From the NCBI RefSeq assembly GCF_001427225.1, contig NZ_LMFH01000005.1, positions 265,045 to 329,044 of the forward strand: a DNA stretch of 64,000 nucleotides. Direction: 5' to 3'. A program made the position numbers and the translations under genes. The DNA comes from Lysobacter sp. Root494. GTDB taxonomy: Bacteria > Pseudomonadota > Gammaproteobacteria > Xanthomonadales > Xanthomonadaceae. Positions 45,012 through 53,775 of this stretch are shown piece by piece. Each line of letters starts with the position of its first letter. The stretch's first letter is position 1. Below the pieces are notes generated by a model. It had not been told where the DNA came from and ran no database searches. It was given only the letters and a program-made list of their open reading frames with translations.

Positions 45012-45671
45012 CTACGGCAGCGGCGATCCGGTGACGCGCATCGGCCCTTCCGGCGTGCGGCCATACGCGAAGTGTTCGTCTTCCAGCCGCGTGCTCTGGC
45101 GCAGCAGCTCGAGTTCGGCGAGGCGGTCGCGCATCCAGGCTTCCCGTTGCTCGGTCGGCGTGCCGCGAGGGCGTTCATTCAACCGGTACTGGCAGAAGTC
45201 GCGGTACTCGTCGGCTTCGGCGGAGAACGCTGGCCATGCGAGCTCGATCAGCAGCACGTCGTCCAGGCGGCCGAGGAGCGGAAGGCTGTCGGGGATCAGG
45301 TCGTCGTCGCGGTCGATGTACGCGAGCAGCTTGTTGATGCGCAGGCGCGTCGCGTCATGGCAGTCCCACGCTTCGTCGTCCATCAGCGCGCGCAGCTCAT
45401 CCATGCGTTGCAGGCGGGCGTCCAGTTCTTCGCGCGCCTCTTCTTCCGGCAGCGACAACAGCCACGCCGCCAGTTGTTGCAGGCGCGGTGGGTCGACGCG
45501 CGCGGCGTCGGGATAGAGGTCGTGCACGAGTTCGTCGAACTGCGCGATCGCAGGAGCGGATAGGGCGATTTCGGGGAAGCCAGCGGGTGCGCCGAGCGCG
45601 TCGGTCAGGCCGCCGCGGAAATGTTCGTACGGAAGCGGGTTCGAAGTGGGAGTCGGATGAGGCATGCGCAT
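45012..45671 (-). CDS. DUF1232 (YkvA-like) protein 1
   Basis: A protein of about 219 aa starting MRMPHPTPTSNPL. The core INKLLAYIDRDDDLIPDSLPLLGRLDDVLLIELAWPAF follows the DUF1232/YkvA pattern (DlIPDxxPxlGxlDD), but the protein is longer and less hydrophobic than YkvA itself. It is homologous in layout to the gene at 46034-46681. Function unknown. The start may be the second Met (45665). Confidence 0.75.
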   Translation of the reverse strand: MRMPHPTPTSNPLPYEHFRGGLTDALGAPAGFPEIALSAPAIAQFDELVHDLYPDAARVDPPRLQQLAAWLLSLPEEEAREELDARLQRMDELRALMDDEAWDCHDATRLRINKLLAYIDRDDDLIPDSLPLLGRLDDVLLIELAWPAFSAEADEYRDFCQYRLNERPRGTPTEQREAWMRDRLAELELLRQSTRLEDEHFAYGRTPEGPMRVTGSPLP

Positions 45672-46033
45672 GGGGCACCTCGGTCCGGTCGTGTCCGTTG
45701 GGGAACTCCTCCGCGGGAGCCGCGCTACGGCCGGTATTGCAGCGGTCCCGATCCCGGGGGAATGGCAGGCGGTGCAGTAACGATCATGCGCCGTTATGGC
45801 TCGGCCGGAGAGGGGTTCCGACGGGCGGTTCAGCGGGGTTTTTCGATACTGAATTGCTGAAGCGGTTCCTGGTTCCGGGAATGCAGGACATGCCTGGAAA
45901 GGGCAGCAGAACAACTCGCTGCGTGCGCCCTCACGCGAAGAAGAAGGGGCGGTTTGCCAGACGCGTGGCGATCGATGGGGAAACAGCGAGGCCGCCTCGC
46001 GGCGGCCTCGACCTGTCGGGCATGGAAGGAGCC
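45672..46033. other. Gene-free gap between two YkvA-like genes
   Basis: No gene is seen. A hairpin CGAGGCCGCC / GGCGGCCTCG with a TCGC loop (45987-46010) lies 24 nt after the stop of the downstream-numbered paralogue and is a plausible terminator for it. The remainder would hold the promoter of the first YkvA-like gene. Confidence 0.6.
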
Positions 46034-46681
46034 TCAGTGGATGGCAAAACGCGGTTCCATCAGTGGCACGTAGCTGCTGTCGCGGATGCAGCGACGTTGC
46101 CGGTCCAGGAAGTACTCCGCGCGGCGCGCCTCTTCCCAGTCGGCGCGCGTGAACCCGAAAGCGCCGGGCTCGCGGCCGCGCAAGCCGGCTTCGAGCGAGC
46201 GGATGCGGCAGTAGTCGAGGAAGTCGACGACTTCGGCCCTGATCGACGGCCAGGCCGCTTCCACTGCGATTGCATCGTCAAGGTGACCGATGGTGGGCAG
46301 GTAGTTCGGCAGCAACTGGAAGCGGCCGCTGGCGTACTGGACGATCAGCGAAGCGAGGTTGCCGGCTTCATCGGCCGGTTCCCACTGGGCGTCGTCGACC
46401 ATGGAGGCGGCCGCCTGGAGGCGCTTCATACGTTGCAGGATGCAGGCCGGCTCGGAACTCCCGGCCGCATGGTCGCGCAGTTCGCGCGCGGCAGTAGCCA
46501 GCCGGTCGCAGTCCAGCGGCGCGCTTCGGCGCCCGAGATTGGCAAGCAGCGTATTGAAGCGGTCGACCGAAGCATTGGTGAGATGGAAGCCATCGATGCG
46601 GTGACGGCGGCTGGGCCCGATCGGCAACGGCTGGTCGAGGATGGCAGGCAACGGAATCGCGATGGCGAGCATGGCGTTCAT
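46034..46681 (-). CDS. DUF1232 (YkvA-like) protein 2
   Basis: A 215-aa protein. The core VQYASGRFQLLPNYLPTIGHLDDAIAVEAAWPSIRAEVVDFLDYCRIR aligns with the matching region of the gene at 45012-45671 (LIPDSLPLLGRLDDVLLIELAWPAFSAEADEYRDFCQYR). The two probably arose by duplication. The N-terminal MNAMLAIAIPLPAIL is hydrophobic but short. It is divergent from the CadC-like regulator, with 144 bp between them. Function unknown. Confidence 0.75.
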   Translation of the reverse strand: MNAMLAIAIPLPAILDQPLPIGPSRRHRIDGFHLTNASVDRFNTLLANLGRRSAPLDCDRLATAARELRDHAAGSSEPACILQRMKRLQAAASMVDDAQWEPADEAGNLASLIVQYASGRFQLLPNYLPTIGHLDDAIAVEAAWPSIRAEVVDFLDYCRIRSLEAGLRGREPGAFGFTRADWEEARRAEYFLDRQRRCIRDSSYVPLMEPRFAIH

Positions 46682-46825
46682 GGCAAAGGCTCCGTGGGAA
46701 GGTGGGCACGCCGTGGTTTCGGCGTGGACCCAGCTTCCGCTCGGGCCGCAATCGGGTCATGACGCTGTTGCGACGGTCCTCGCAGCCTTTGGCGAGGTTG
46801 CCGATGCATTCGTGAGGTTTCCCTG

Positions 46826-49012
46826 ATGGAAGCCCCGGGACAGGCCGGAAGCGCGCGTAACGGCGGCGAGGGATACCGCTTCGGTCCCTTCGTGGTCGAT
46901 TCCTCCGCGTACACGCTCACGCGCGACGGAGAGCCGCAGGCGCTGGAACCGAAGGCCTTCGCGGTGCTGCTCCACCTGCTGGGCCATGCCGGCGAGCTGG
47001 TCCGCCACGATGAACTGCTGGATGCGGTGTGGGGCCACCGGCATGTGACGCCGGGCGTGCTGACGCGTGCCGTCGCGCAGCTGCGCCACGTGCTCGAGGA
47101 CGACTCGCACCGGCCGCAGTACATCCAGACCCAGCACGGGCTCGGCTATCGATTCATCGGTGAGCCCAAGTCATGGCCGCTGGTTGAAAAAAACGCCGCG
47201 CACGAATCAGGTGCGACCGCAGCAGAGGCGGCAGCAACGGAGCCATTGGCGCCGCTCGCGACGGGGGACACCCATCGCGCCGCCGCTGTGGATATCCCGG
47301 CGCCGTTGCCGGCGCCCGCAACGCGGGCGAAGGTTTCGCGCTGGTTGCCGGTGTGGATGGTCGCGGCATCACTGGTGATTGCCATTGCCTGGTCGTTGTT
47401 CACCGCCGATCGCCAGCCGCGGGTTCAACCGGGCGACGCTTCGATCGCCGTGCTGCCGTTCGTGAGCCTGAGCGACGACCGCAAGGACAGCTACTTCGCC
47501 GAGGGACTCGCTGTCGAGCTGCATGACGCGCTGGCCGGCGTGCCCGGACTCAAGGTCGCTTCCTGCCGGGTGGCAAGCGCATGCGGCACCCGCGGCGCGG
47601 ACGTGCGCCGGATCGGCAAGCTGCTCGGCGTGGCGACGGTGCTGGATGCCGACGTCCGCCGCGAAGGCCAGCGCGTGCGCATCAATGCACGGCTGTCGGA
47701 CACGCGCACCGGCTACACGGTGTGGTCGGGCAGTTACGAGCGCGAACTCAAGGGCGTGTTCGCCCTCCAGCGCGAAATCGCCAACGAAGTCGTGCGTTCG
47801 CTGCCGGGCATCAATTCCGCCAGCACCGAAGCGTTGGCGCGGCGGCTGGAACCCACGCACAACGTCGCCGCGTACGACGCGTACCTCAAGGGCGTACAGC
47901 AGTTGCAGGGCCGCCAGGATGGCGCCGCGGCGATCGGTTTCTTCAGCGAAGCGCTCGCCGCCGACAGCAACTTCGCCCGCGCGCAGGCCGGCATCTGCCG
48001 TGCCGAGATCATCGCGTTCGAATTCGCTCACGATCCTGCCGCCTACGCGCGCGCGGAAACCGCATGCGGGCGCGCCGCGGAGATGGATCCGAAGCTGCGC
48101 GAAGTCAGTCTTGCGTTGGGCGACTTGCACCAGGCGCGCGGCGAACCGGCGCAGGCGCTCACGTACTTCCGTCAGGCGCTGGAGGACAAGGCGCTGGCTC
48201 CGGACGCGTACCTCGGCATGGCGCGGGCGGAAGCAGCGCAGGAGCACAACGACGTTGCGCTCGACTACTTCGAACGCGCGCGCGAACTGCGGCCGGGCCA
48301 TGCGGGTACCTACCGCTCGCTCGGATTCCACCATTACGTGCGCGGCGATCTGCCCAAGGCAATCGCGACCTACCGTGTCGCGACGCAGCTGGAGCCCAAC
48401 GACGAGGAAACCTGGGCCAGTTACGGTGGCCTGTGCCTGCTGCATGGGGACACTGCCTGCGCTAACGATGCGTTCATGCGTTCGCTCGCGCTGAAACCGA
48501 GTTCCGCGGTGCTGATCAACCTCGGCGCGATGCGCTTTGATGAAGGCGCATACGACGAATCCGTGCGCATGTTCCGCCGTGCCGCCGAACTCGACCCAAG
48601 CGACCACAGGGCGTGGGGCAACCTCGGCGACGCGCTGTCCGCGATGCCCACCACGAAGGAACAGGCGCGCGAACCGTACGAACGCGCGGCGCGACTGGCG
48701 CAGCAATACGTCGACATCAAGGCCGGAGACGCGCATGCCCTTGGCGTGTTGGCCTGGTATCGCGCGAACCTCGGGCAGGAACGCGAGGCGCGTGCATTGA
48801 TCGCCCGAGCGGAGTCGCTCAAGGACGAACCTGGCGAAGTCGCCTTCTGGGGAGCGCAGACGCTGGCCCTGCTGGGCGATCGCGAACAGGCGCTCACGAG
48901 GATCGATCGCGCGCTGGCTGCCGGCATAACCCGCGCCCGCATCGGTGCTTCTCCGGTGTTGCGTCCCTTGCTCGGCGAAGCGGGCGGGATGACTGCGAGC
49001 AAAACGAAATGA
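46826..49012 (+). CDS. CadC-like membrane transcription regulator with TPR sensor
   Basis: A 728-aa one-component regulator. Residues 16-112 form an OmpR/PhoB-type winged helix (YRFGPFVVDSSAYTLTRDGEPQALEPKAFAVLLHLLGHAGELVRHDELLDAVWG, VTPGVLTRAVAQLRHVLED, GLGYRFIG). A single membrane helix (WLPVWMVAASLVIAIAWSLF) lies near 174-193. The periplasmic part starts with a TolB-N-like domain (IAVLPFVSLSDDRKDSYFAEGLAVELHDAL) and ends in about ten TPR repeats. It probably binds DNA at the membrane and senses an envelope signal. Its target genes are unknown; the small exported protein downstream is a candidate. Confidence 0.88.
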   Translation: MEAPGQAGSARNGGEGYRFGPFVVDSSAYTLTRDGEPQALEPKAFAVLLHLLGHAGELVRHDELLDAVWGHRHVTPGVLTRAVAQLRHVLEDDSHRPQYIQTQHGLGYRFIGEPKSWPLVEKNAAHESGATAAEAAATEPLAPLATGDTHRAAAVDIPAPLPAPATRAKVSRWLPVWMVAASLVIAIAWSLFTADRQPRVQPGDASIAVLPFVSLSDDRKDSYFAEGLAVELHDALAGVPGLKVASCRVASACGTRGADVRRIGKLLGVATVLDADVRREGQRVRINARLSDTRTGYTVWSGSYERELKGVFALQREIANEVVRSLPGINSASTEALARRLEPTHNVAAYDAYLKGVQQLQGRQDGAAAIGFFSEALAADSNFARAQAGICRAEIIAFEFAHDPAAYARAETACGRAAEMDPKLREVSLALGDLHQARGEPAQALTYFRQALEDKALAPDAYLGMARAEAAQEHNDVALDYFERARELRPGHAGTYRSLGFHHYVRGDLPKAIATYRVATQLEPNDEETWASYGGLCLLHGDTACANDAFMRSLALKPSSAVLINLGAMRFDEGAYDESVRMFRRAAELDPSDHRAWGNLGDALSAMPTTKEQAREPYERAARLAQQYVDIKAGDAHALGVLAWYRANLGQEREARALIARAESLKDEPGEVAFWGAQTLALLGDREQALTRIDRALAAGITRARIGASPVLRPLLGEAGGMTASKTK

Positions 49013-49040
49013 TTCCGCCCGATGGGCATTGGAGATCGCA

Positions 49041-49496
49041 ATGAAAATGCCAACAGTGGTTGCTGCGCTCGTTCTGTTGATGTGTGGAACCGGATGCCCG
49101 ACTTCGCCCGATGACTCATCGCTCATGCCGGACGCGGACACGGCCCCCGACTCGCTGGATGGCATCTGGTGCGGCGACCCCGCGCACGACGCGAGCAACA
49201 AGGTGTACGTCAACATCCGCTATGCGCGGAATGGCTTGCCTTCGGCCTCGCCGGAATCTTGCACGGTAAAGCGCGGCTCGCAGGTGACCTGGCGAGGACC
49301 GAAGGGTTCGACGGTGGATTTCGAACTCGATTTCCCTGGCGGGCCGCCTGGCCATGGCGGGCTGGAATCGGATCCGGATCGCGACGACCGCCGAAAAGTG
49401 ACGCTCCCCGCATCGGGCAATCCAGGCACGTATAAGTACGGAATCGCTGCGAACGGAAAGCACGTCGATCCGGACCTGAAGATCAAGCCCAATTGA
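49041..49496 (+). CDS. Small exported protein, possibly cupredoxin-like
   Basis: A 151-aa protein with an N-terminal hydrophobic segment MKMPTVVAALVLLMCGTGC, a signal peptide or imperfect lipobox ending at Cys19. A GGAG 6 nt before ATG 49041 fixes the start. The mature part is a beta-rich domain (VYVNIRYARNGLPSASPESCTVKRGSQVTWRGPKGSTVDFELDF ... NPGTYKYGIAANGKHVDPDLKIKPN) whose strand order recalls cupredoxins. The Cys-His-Met copper ligands are not evident. It starts 28 bp after the regulator stop and is likely cotranscribed. Confidence 0.65.
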   Translation: MKMPTVVAALVLLMCGTGCPTSPDDSSLMPDADTAPDSLDGIWCGDPAHDASNKVYVNIRYARNGLPSASPESCTVKRGSQVTWRGPKGSTVDFELDFPGGPPGHGGLESDPDRDDRRKVTLPASGNPGTYKYGIAANGKHVDPDLKIKPN

Positions 49497-49515
49497 GGCG
49501 CAAGCCGGCCTGCAG

Positions 49516-50157
49516 CTACGCCGGTGTCGGGAACAGATCGGCCTGCGCCAGCCGCACCGGCATGAAGCTGCGCCGATGGTGCGGGCACGGACCGTGCTGC
49601 TTCAGCGCGGCCAGGTGCACGGGCGTCGAATAACCCTTGTGGTCGGCGAATCCGTACTGCGGCCATTGCTGGTGGAGTTCGCGCATGTAGCGGTCGCGCG
49701 CGACCTTGGCGAGGATCGAGGCCGCCATGATCGAGCGATCCCGCGCGTCGCCGCCGATCCAGGCTTCGCCGGGCCGGCACAGGCCCGAGGGAACGATGTT
49801 GCCGTCGATGCGTGCGGCATCGGCGATGTGCGCGACGCCTTCGAGTGCGCGGCGCATGCCGGTGAGCGTCGCCTGCAGGATGTTGATGCGGTCGATCTCC
49901 TCGACGCCGACGAATTCGATCTTCCATGCGAGCGCGCGCTGCACGATGCGGTCGTACAGCACTTCGCGGCGATCGGGATCGAGTTGCTTGGAATCGTCGA
50001 GCCCGTTGATCGGCGTGCGGCCGGGGGCGAACACCACCGCGGCCACGACGACCGGGCCCGCAAGCGGACCGCGTCCGGCTTCGTCGATGCCGGCGATGCG
50101 CAGCGGCGCGGAACGCAGCGTCACTTCAGGCGTGGAAGCGGGTGTATCGAACGGCAT
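49516..50157 (-). CDS. rnhB: Ribonuclease HII
   Basis: A 213-aa enzyme that cuts RNA-DNA hybrids, including single ribonucleotides. [19 protein letters not shown] carries the first catalytic Asp-Glu pair; [19 protein letters not shown] and the [13 protein letters not shown] segment complete the site. It ends the lpxD-fabZ-lpxA-lpxB series, as in E. coli, where dnaE comes next; here regulator and YkvA-like genes intervene. Confidence 0.96.
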   Translation of the reverse strand: MPFDTPASTPEVTLRSAPLRIAGIDEAGRGPLAGPVVVAAVVFAPGRTPINGLDDSKQLDPDRREVLYDRIVQRALAWKIEFVGVEEIDRINILQATLTGMRRALEGVAHIADAARIDGNIVPSGLCRPGEAWIGGDARDRSIMAASILAKVARDRYMRELHQQWPQYGFADHKGYSTPVHLAALKQHGPCPHHRRSFMPVRLAQADLFPTPA

Positions 50158-50220
50158 CGCGGCGAGTTCTGGGAAACATTGATCTGGCGGGCGCGATCAG
50201 AGTGGGCGAGCGATCCGCAT

Positions 50221-51387
50221 TCACGCAAGGGGTCGTGGCAGCAATTCCGCGATTGCATCGGCCGCACGCGCGGAAGCGTCCTGGCGCAGTTGCAGGTGCA
50301 GTTCGCGGAAGCGCGGGCCGATGCGTTCCATTGCCTCACCATCGCGCAGCATCGCCAAGGTGGCCTGCGCGAGCTTCTGCGGCGTGCAGTTGCGCTGTAT
50401 GAGCTCGGGGACGATGCGTTCGCCGGCGAGCACATTCGGCAACGAATAGTTCTTCACCTTCAGCATGCCCAGGCCCTTCACCAGCGTGTAGGTGAGGGGC
50501 GCGACCCTGTAGGCGACCACCATCGGCCGCTTTGCCAGCATCGCTTCCAGCGTGGCGGTGCCGGAGGCGAGCAGCACGACGTCGCTGGCAACCATCAGGC
50601 GGCGCGCGTTGCCCACCAGCAGGCGCAGTGCGGGTTGCAGGTCGGAGATGTCGGGATGGCTGCCGAGCACGCGGCGGAACGCGACGTTGGCCGGCGCGTT
50701 CGCGATCGGCACGACGATCTGCAGGTCCGGTACTTCTTCCAGTACGCGCGCTGCAGCCGAGAGAAAGATTGCCGCCAGCCGCTCGATTTCGCCGACGCGC
50801 GAGCCCGGCAACAGCGCGAGCACCGGACGTTCCGGGTCGATGCCCAGTTGTTCCCGCATGGCGAGCCGATCCGGATCTACCGGCATCTCGTCGGCGAGCG
50901 GGTGGCCGACGAAGCGCGCATCGACGCGATGCTTCGCATAGATCGCCGGCTCCATCGGGAACAGGCACAGCACGCGCGAAGCCGACTGCCCGATCTTCGC
51001 GGCGCGGCTTTCCCGCCATGCCCATACCGACGGGCTCACGTAATGCACGGTGCGGACGCCGCGCTTCTTCAGCCACTTCTCGACGCCGAGGTTGAAGTCG
51101 GGCGCGTCGATGCCGACGAAGACATCCGGTTTCCATGCCAGCACGCGTTCGCGTAGCGATCGGCGCAGGCGCAGCAGGCGCGGCAGGTGCCTGAGCACTT
51201 CCGAGAGGCCCATCACCGCGAGTTCCGTGGCGTCGAACCAGGTGTCCATGCCGGCGCCGCGCATCGCATCGCCGCCAATGCCGGCGAACTGCGCATCGGG
51301 ATAGCGCTTGCGCAATTCGGCGATCAGGCCGGCACCAAGCAGGTCGCCGGAGGCTTCGCCTGCGACGAGGGCAATACGTACCGGCAT
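50221..51387 (-). CDS. lpxB: Lipid-A-disaccharide synthase
   Basis: A 388-aa GT-B type glycosyltransferase that joins UDP-2,3-diacylglucosamine and lipid X. It begins MPVRIALVAGEASGDLLGAGLI and contains YVSPSVWAWRESRAAKIGQSASRVLCLFPMEP and LLPGSRVGEIERL. It starts 5 nt before the lpxA stop end. Peripheral inner-membrane enzyme. Confidence 0.96.
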   Translation of the reverse strand: MPVRIALVAGEASGDLLGAGLIAELRKRYPDAQFAGIGGDAMRGAGMDTWFDATELAVMGLSEVLRHLPRLLRLRRSLRERVLAWKPDVFVGIDAPDFNLGVEKWLKKRGVRTVHYVSPSVWAWRESRAAKIGQSASRVLCLFPMEPAIYAKHRVDARFVGHPLADEMPVDPDRLAMREQLGIDPERPVLALLPGSRVGEIERLAAIFLSAAARVLEEVPDLQIVVPIANAPANVAFRRVLGSHPDISDLQPALRLLVGNARRLMVASDVVLLASGTATLEAMLAKRPMVVAYRVAPLTYTLVKGLGMLKVKNYSLPNVLAGERIVPELIQRNCTPQKLAQATLAMLRDGEAMERIGPRFRELHLQLRQDASARAADAIAELLPRPLA

Positions 51388-51391
51388 GCGC

Positions 51392-52183
51392 TTACCGCAG
51401 CAGCGGCCGTTCGCCGCTTTCGATGAAGTCGAGGAAGTCGCGCACGTCGGCGCTTTCGCCGGCGATCTCGGCGATGCGCACGCGCGCTTCGTCGAGCGAG
51501 GCGCCGGACATGTACAGCGCACGGTACGCGCGCTTGATCGCGCCGATGCGTTCGCTGTCGAAGCCGCGGCGCTTGAGGCCTTCGCTGTTGATGCCGCGCG
51601 GCTTGCCATAGCCTTCCTGCGCGACCATCAGGAACGGCGGCACGTCGCCATTGACGAACGCGCCCATGCCGATGAACGCATGCGCGCCGATGCGGCAGAA
51701 CTGATGGATGCCGGCGAAGCCGCTGAGGATCACGTGGTCGCCCACGGTGACGTGGCCGGCCAGCGTCGCATTGTTGGAGAACACGCAGTGGTCGCCGACA
51801 TGGCAGTCGTGCGCGACGTGCGTGTAGGCGAGGAACCAGTTGTCGTTGCCGACCGTGGTGCTGCCGCCCCCGCCACCGGTGCCACGATTGATGGTGCAGA
51901 ACTCGCGGAACACGTTGCGTTCGCCGATGACGAGCTCGACGCGTTCGCCTGCGTACTTCTTGTCCTGCGGCTCGCCGCCGATCGCGCAATGGCCGACGAA
52001 GCGGTTGTCGCGGCCGATCCGCGCCGGTCCCTGCACGCTGCAGTGCGGGCCGAAGGTCGTGTTGTCGCCGACTTGGACTTCGTTGCCGATGTAGCAGAAC
52101 GGGCCTACGACGACGCCGGCACCGAGCTTCGCGCCGGCCTCGACGACCGCGGAAGGATGGATTACGGGCGCAGCCGTGGTCAT
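51392..52183 (-). CDS. lpxA: UDP-N-acetylglucosamine acyltransferase
   Basis: A 263-aa first enzyme of lipid A synthesis, a left-handed beta helix trimer. Hexapeptide repeats fill the first two thirds; the catalytic His lies in [12 protein letters not shown] near residue 126. [18 protein letters not shown] is the C-terminal helical region. Its ATG overlaps the fabZ stop by 4 bp (ATGA). Confidence 0.97.
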   Translation of the reverse strand: MTTAAPVIHPSAVVEAGAKLGAGVVVGPFCYIGNEVQVGDNTTFGPHCSVQGPARIGRDNRFVGHCAIGGEPQDKKYAGERVELVIGERNVFREFCTINRGTGGGGGSTTVGNDNWFLAYTHVAHDCHVGDHCVFSNNATLAGHVTVGDHVILSGFAGIHQFCRIGAHAFIGMGAFVNGDVPPFLMVAQEGYGKPRGINSEGLKRRGFDSERIGAIKRAYRALYMSGASLDEARVRIAEIAGESADVRDFLDFIESGERPLLR

Positions 52184-52641
52184 GCGTTGCTCTTGACCTC
52201 GGCGCAGAGGATTTCAGCACTCGCGGCTTCCTGGCCATCGACGCGCGCAACGCCGGCATACAGCGCCATGTTGCGAATGGTCCGCTTGAGCGTGACCTCG
52301 AGGTCCAACCGGTCGCCCGGGACCACCATCTTCGAAAAGCGCGCGTTGTCGACCTTCACCAGGTAATAAATGCTGCCCTCGCCGTTATGCCCCGACAGCT
52401 GCGTGAGCAGGCCGCCGGCCTGTGCCAGCGCTTCGATCACCAGCACGCCCGGCATCACCGGGTGGCCCGGGAAATGGCCGTTGAAGAAGGGCTCGTTGAC
52501 GCTGACGTTCTTGTATGCCAGCACGCGCTTGTGCAATTCCAGTTCGACGACGCGGTCGACCAGCAGGAAGGGGTATCGGTGCGGCAGCAGTTTCTGGATG
52601 CCGGCTATATCGACCGGGAGTTGCACGGGCTGGGTCATCAT
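52180..52641 (-). CDS. fabZ: 3-hydroxyacyl-ACP dehydratase FabZ
   Basis: A 153-aa hotdog dehydratase of fatty acid synthesis, whose substrate is shared with LpxA. The catalytic His56 and Glu70 are in [36 protein letters not shown] is also typical. Two ATGs in tandem (52641 and 52638) follow AGGA; the first is given. Overlaps lpxA by 4 bp. Confidence 0.96.
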   Translation of the reverse strand: MMTQPVQLPVDIAGIQKLLPHRYPFLLVDRVVELELHKRVLAYKNVSVNEPFFNGHFPGHPVMPGVLVIEALAQAGGLLTQLSGHNGEGSIYYLVKVDNARFSKMVVPGDRLDLEVTLKRTIRNMALYAGVARVDGQEAASAEILCAEVKSNA

Positions 52642-52743
52642 CGTTTCCTGGAGCACGGAAGGCGTGAAGCGAATCGGCAATTATCCGGCTTCACTGCCAC
52701 ATGCGCGTCCGTATGTCGCGCAGATTAACCCGATCGGCAGGTC

Positions 52744-53760
52744 CTAGTCTTCCTGTGCCTTGCCGATCCGGCGCGCCAGGGCATCGAGCTGCTTGAAGCG
52801 GGCGGCGTTCTTGCGCCAGCTGCGGTTGTCCATCAGCGGCGTGCCGGAAGAGTATTCGCCGGGCTCACGGATGGAATGCGTGACCAGGCTCATGGCCGTG
52901 ATCATCACCTTGTCACAGATTTCAAGGTGGCCAAGGACGCCGGCCGCGCCGCCGATCAGGCAATAGCGGCCGATCCTGGCGCTGCCGGCGACCGCCGCAC
53001 AACCCGCCATCGCGGTGTGCGCGCCGATGAAAACGTTGTGGCCGATCTGGATCTGGTTGTCGAGGCGGACGTCTTCCTCGAGCACCGTGTCATCGATCGC
53101 GCCGCGATCGATGGTGGTATTCGCGCCGATCTCGCAGTCGTTACCGATAACGACGCCGCCAAGCTGCGGTACGTTGAGCCACTTGCCGGCTTCCATCGCC
53201 AGGCCGAAGCCGGCGGAGCCCAGCACGGCGCCAGGATGCACGGTGACGCGCTGGCCGATCCGCACGCGCGTGACCAGGGTGACACGCGCGATGAGTTCGC
53301 TGCCTGCGCCGACCAAGCAATCGTCGCCGACCACGCAGCCAGCACCGATCACCGCGCCGGCTTCGATACGGCTGCGCGCGCCGATGCTCACGAAAGCGCC
53401 GATGTGCGCGCTGGGATCGACCTGCGCATCGGCCGCGATGTCGGCGGAAGGATGAATGCCCACGGTGCGTGCCGGCCTGGGTTCAAACAAGGCCGACATC
53501 TTCGCGAAAGCAGCATAGGGATCGCCTGCGACCAGCGCGGTGCCAGCGAATCCGGCTGCGTCTTCCGGCCGCATCGCAACCACGCTCGCCTGTGACTCGG
53601 CGAGCTGGCCGCGGTATTTGCTGTTGGCAAGGAAGGCGAGCTGTCCTGCACGCGCACGGGCCAGCGTGCCAACGCCGTGCACGCGCACGGCGCCATCGCC
53701 CTGCAGTTCGAGACCGAAGCGTTCGGCCAGTTCCGCGGCAGTGAACGAGGACTGGCCCAT
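52744..53760 (-). CDS. lpxD: UDP-3-O-acylglucosamine N-acyltransferase
   Basis: A 338-aa third enzyme of the lipid A path. The N-terminal uridine-binding part ([22 protein letters not shown]) precedes hexapeptide repeats. The catalytic His is in [15 protein letters not shown]-terminal helix follows. It starts only 15 bp after the bamA stop, with no room for skp. Confidence 0.96.
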   Translation of the reverse strand: MGQSSFTAAELAERFGLELQGDGAVRVHGVGTLARARAGQLAFLANSKYRGQLAESQASVVAMRPEDAAGFAGTALVAGDPYAAFAKMSALFEPRPARTVGIHPSADIAADAQVDPSAHIGAFVSIGARSRIEAGAVIGAGCVVGDDCLVGAGSELIARVTLVTRVRIGQRVTVHPGAVLGSAGFGLAMEAGKWLNVPQLGGVVIGNDCEIGANTTIDRGAIDDTVLEEDVRLDNQIQIGHNVFIGAHTAMAGCAAVAGSARIGRYCLIGGAAGVLGHLEICDKVMITAMSLVTHSIREPGEYSSGTPLMDNRSWRKNAARFKQLDALARRIGKAQED

Positions 53761-53775
53761 GTGGAGCCGCGTCGG

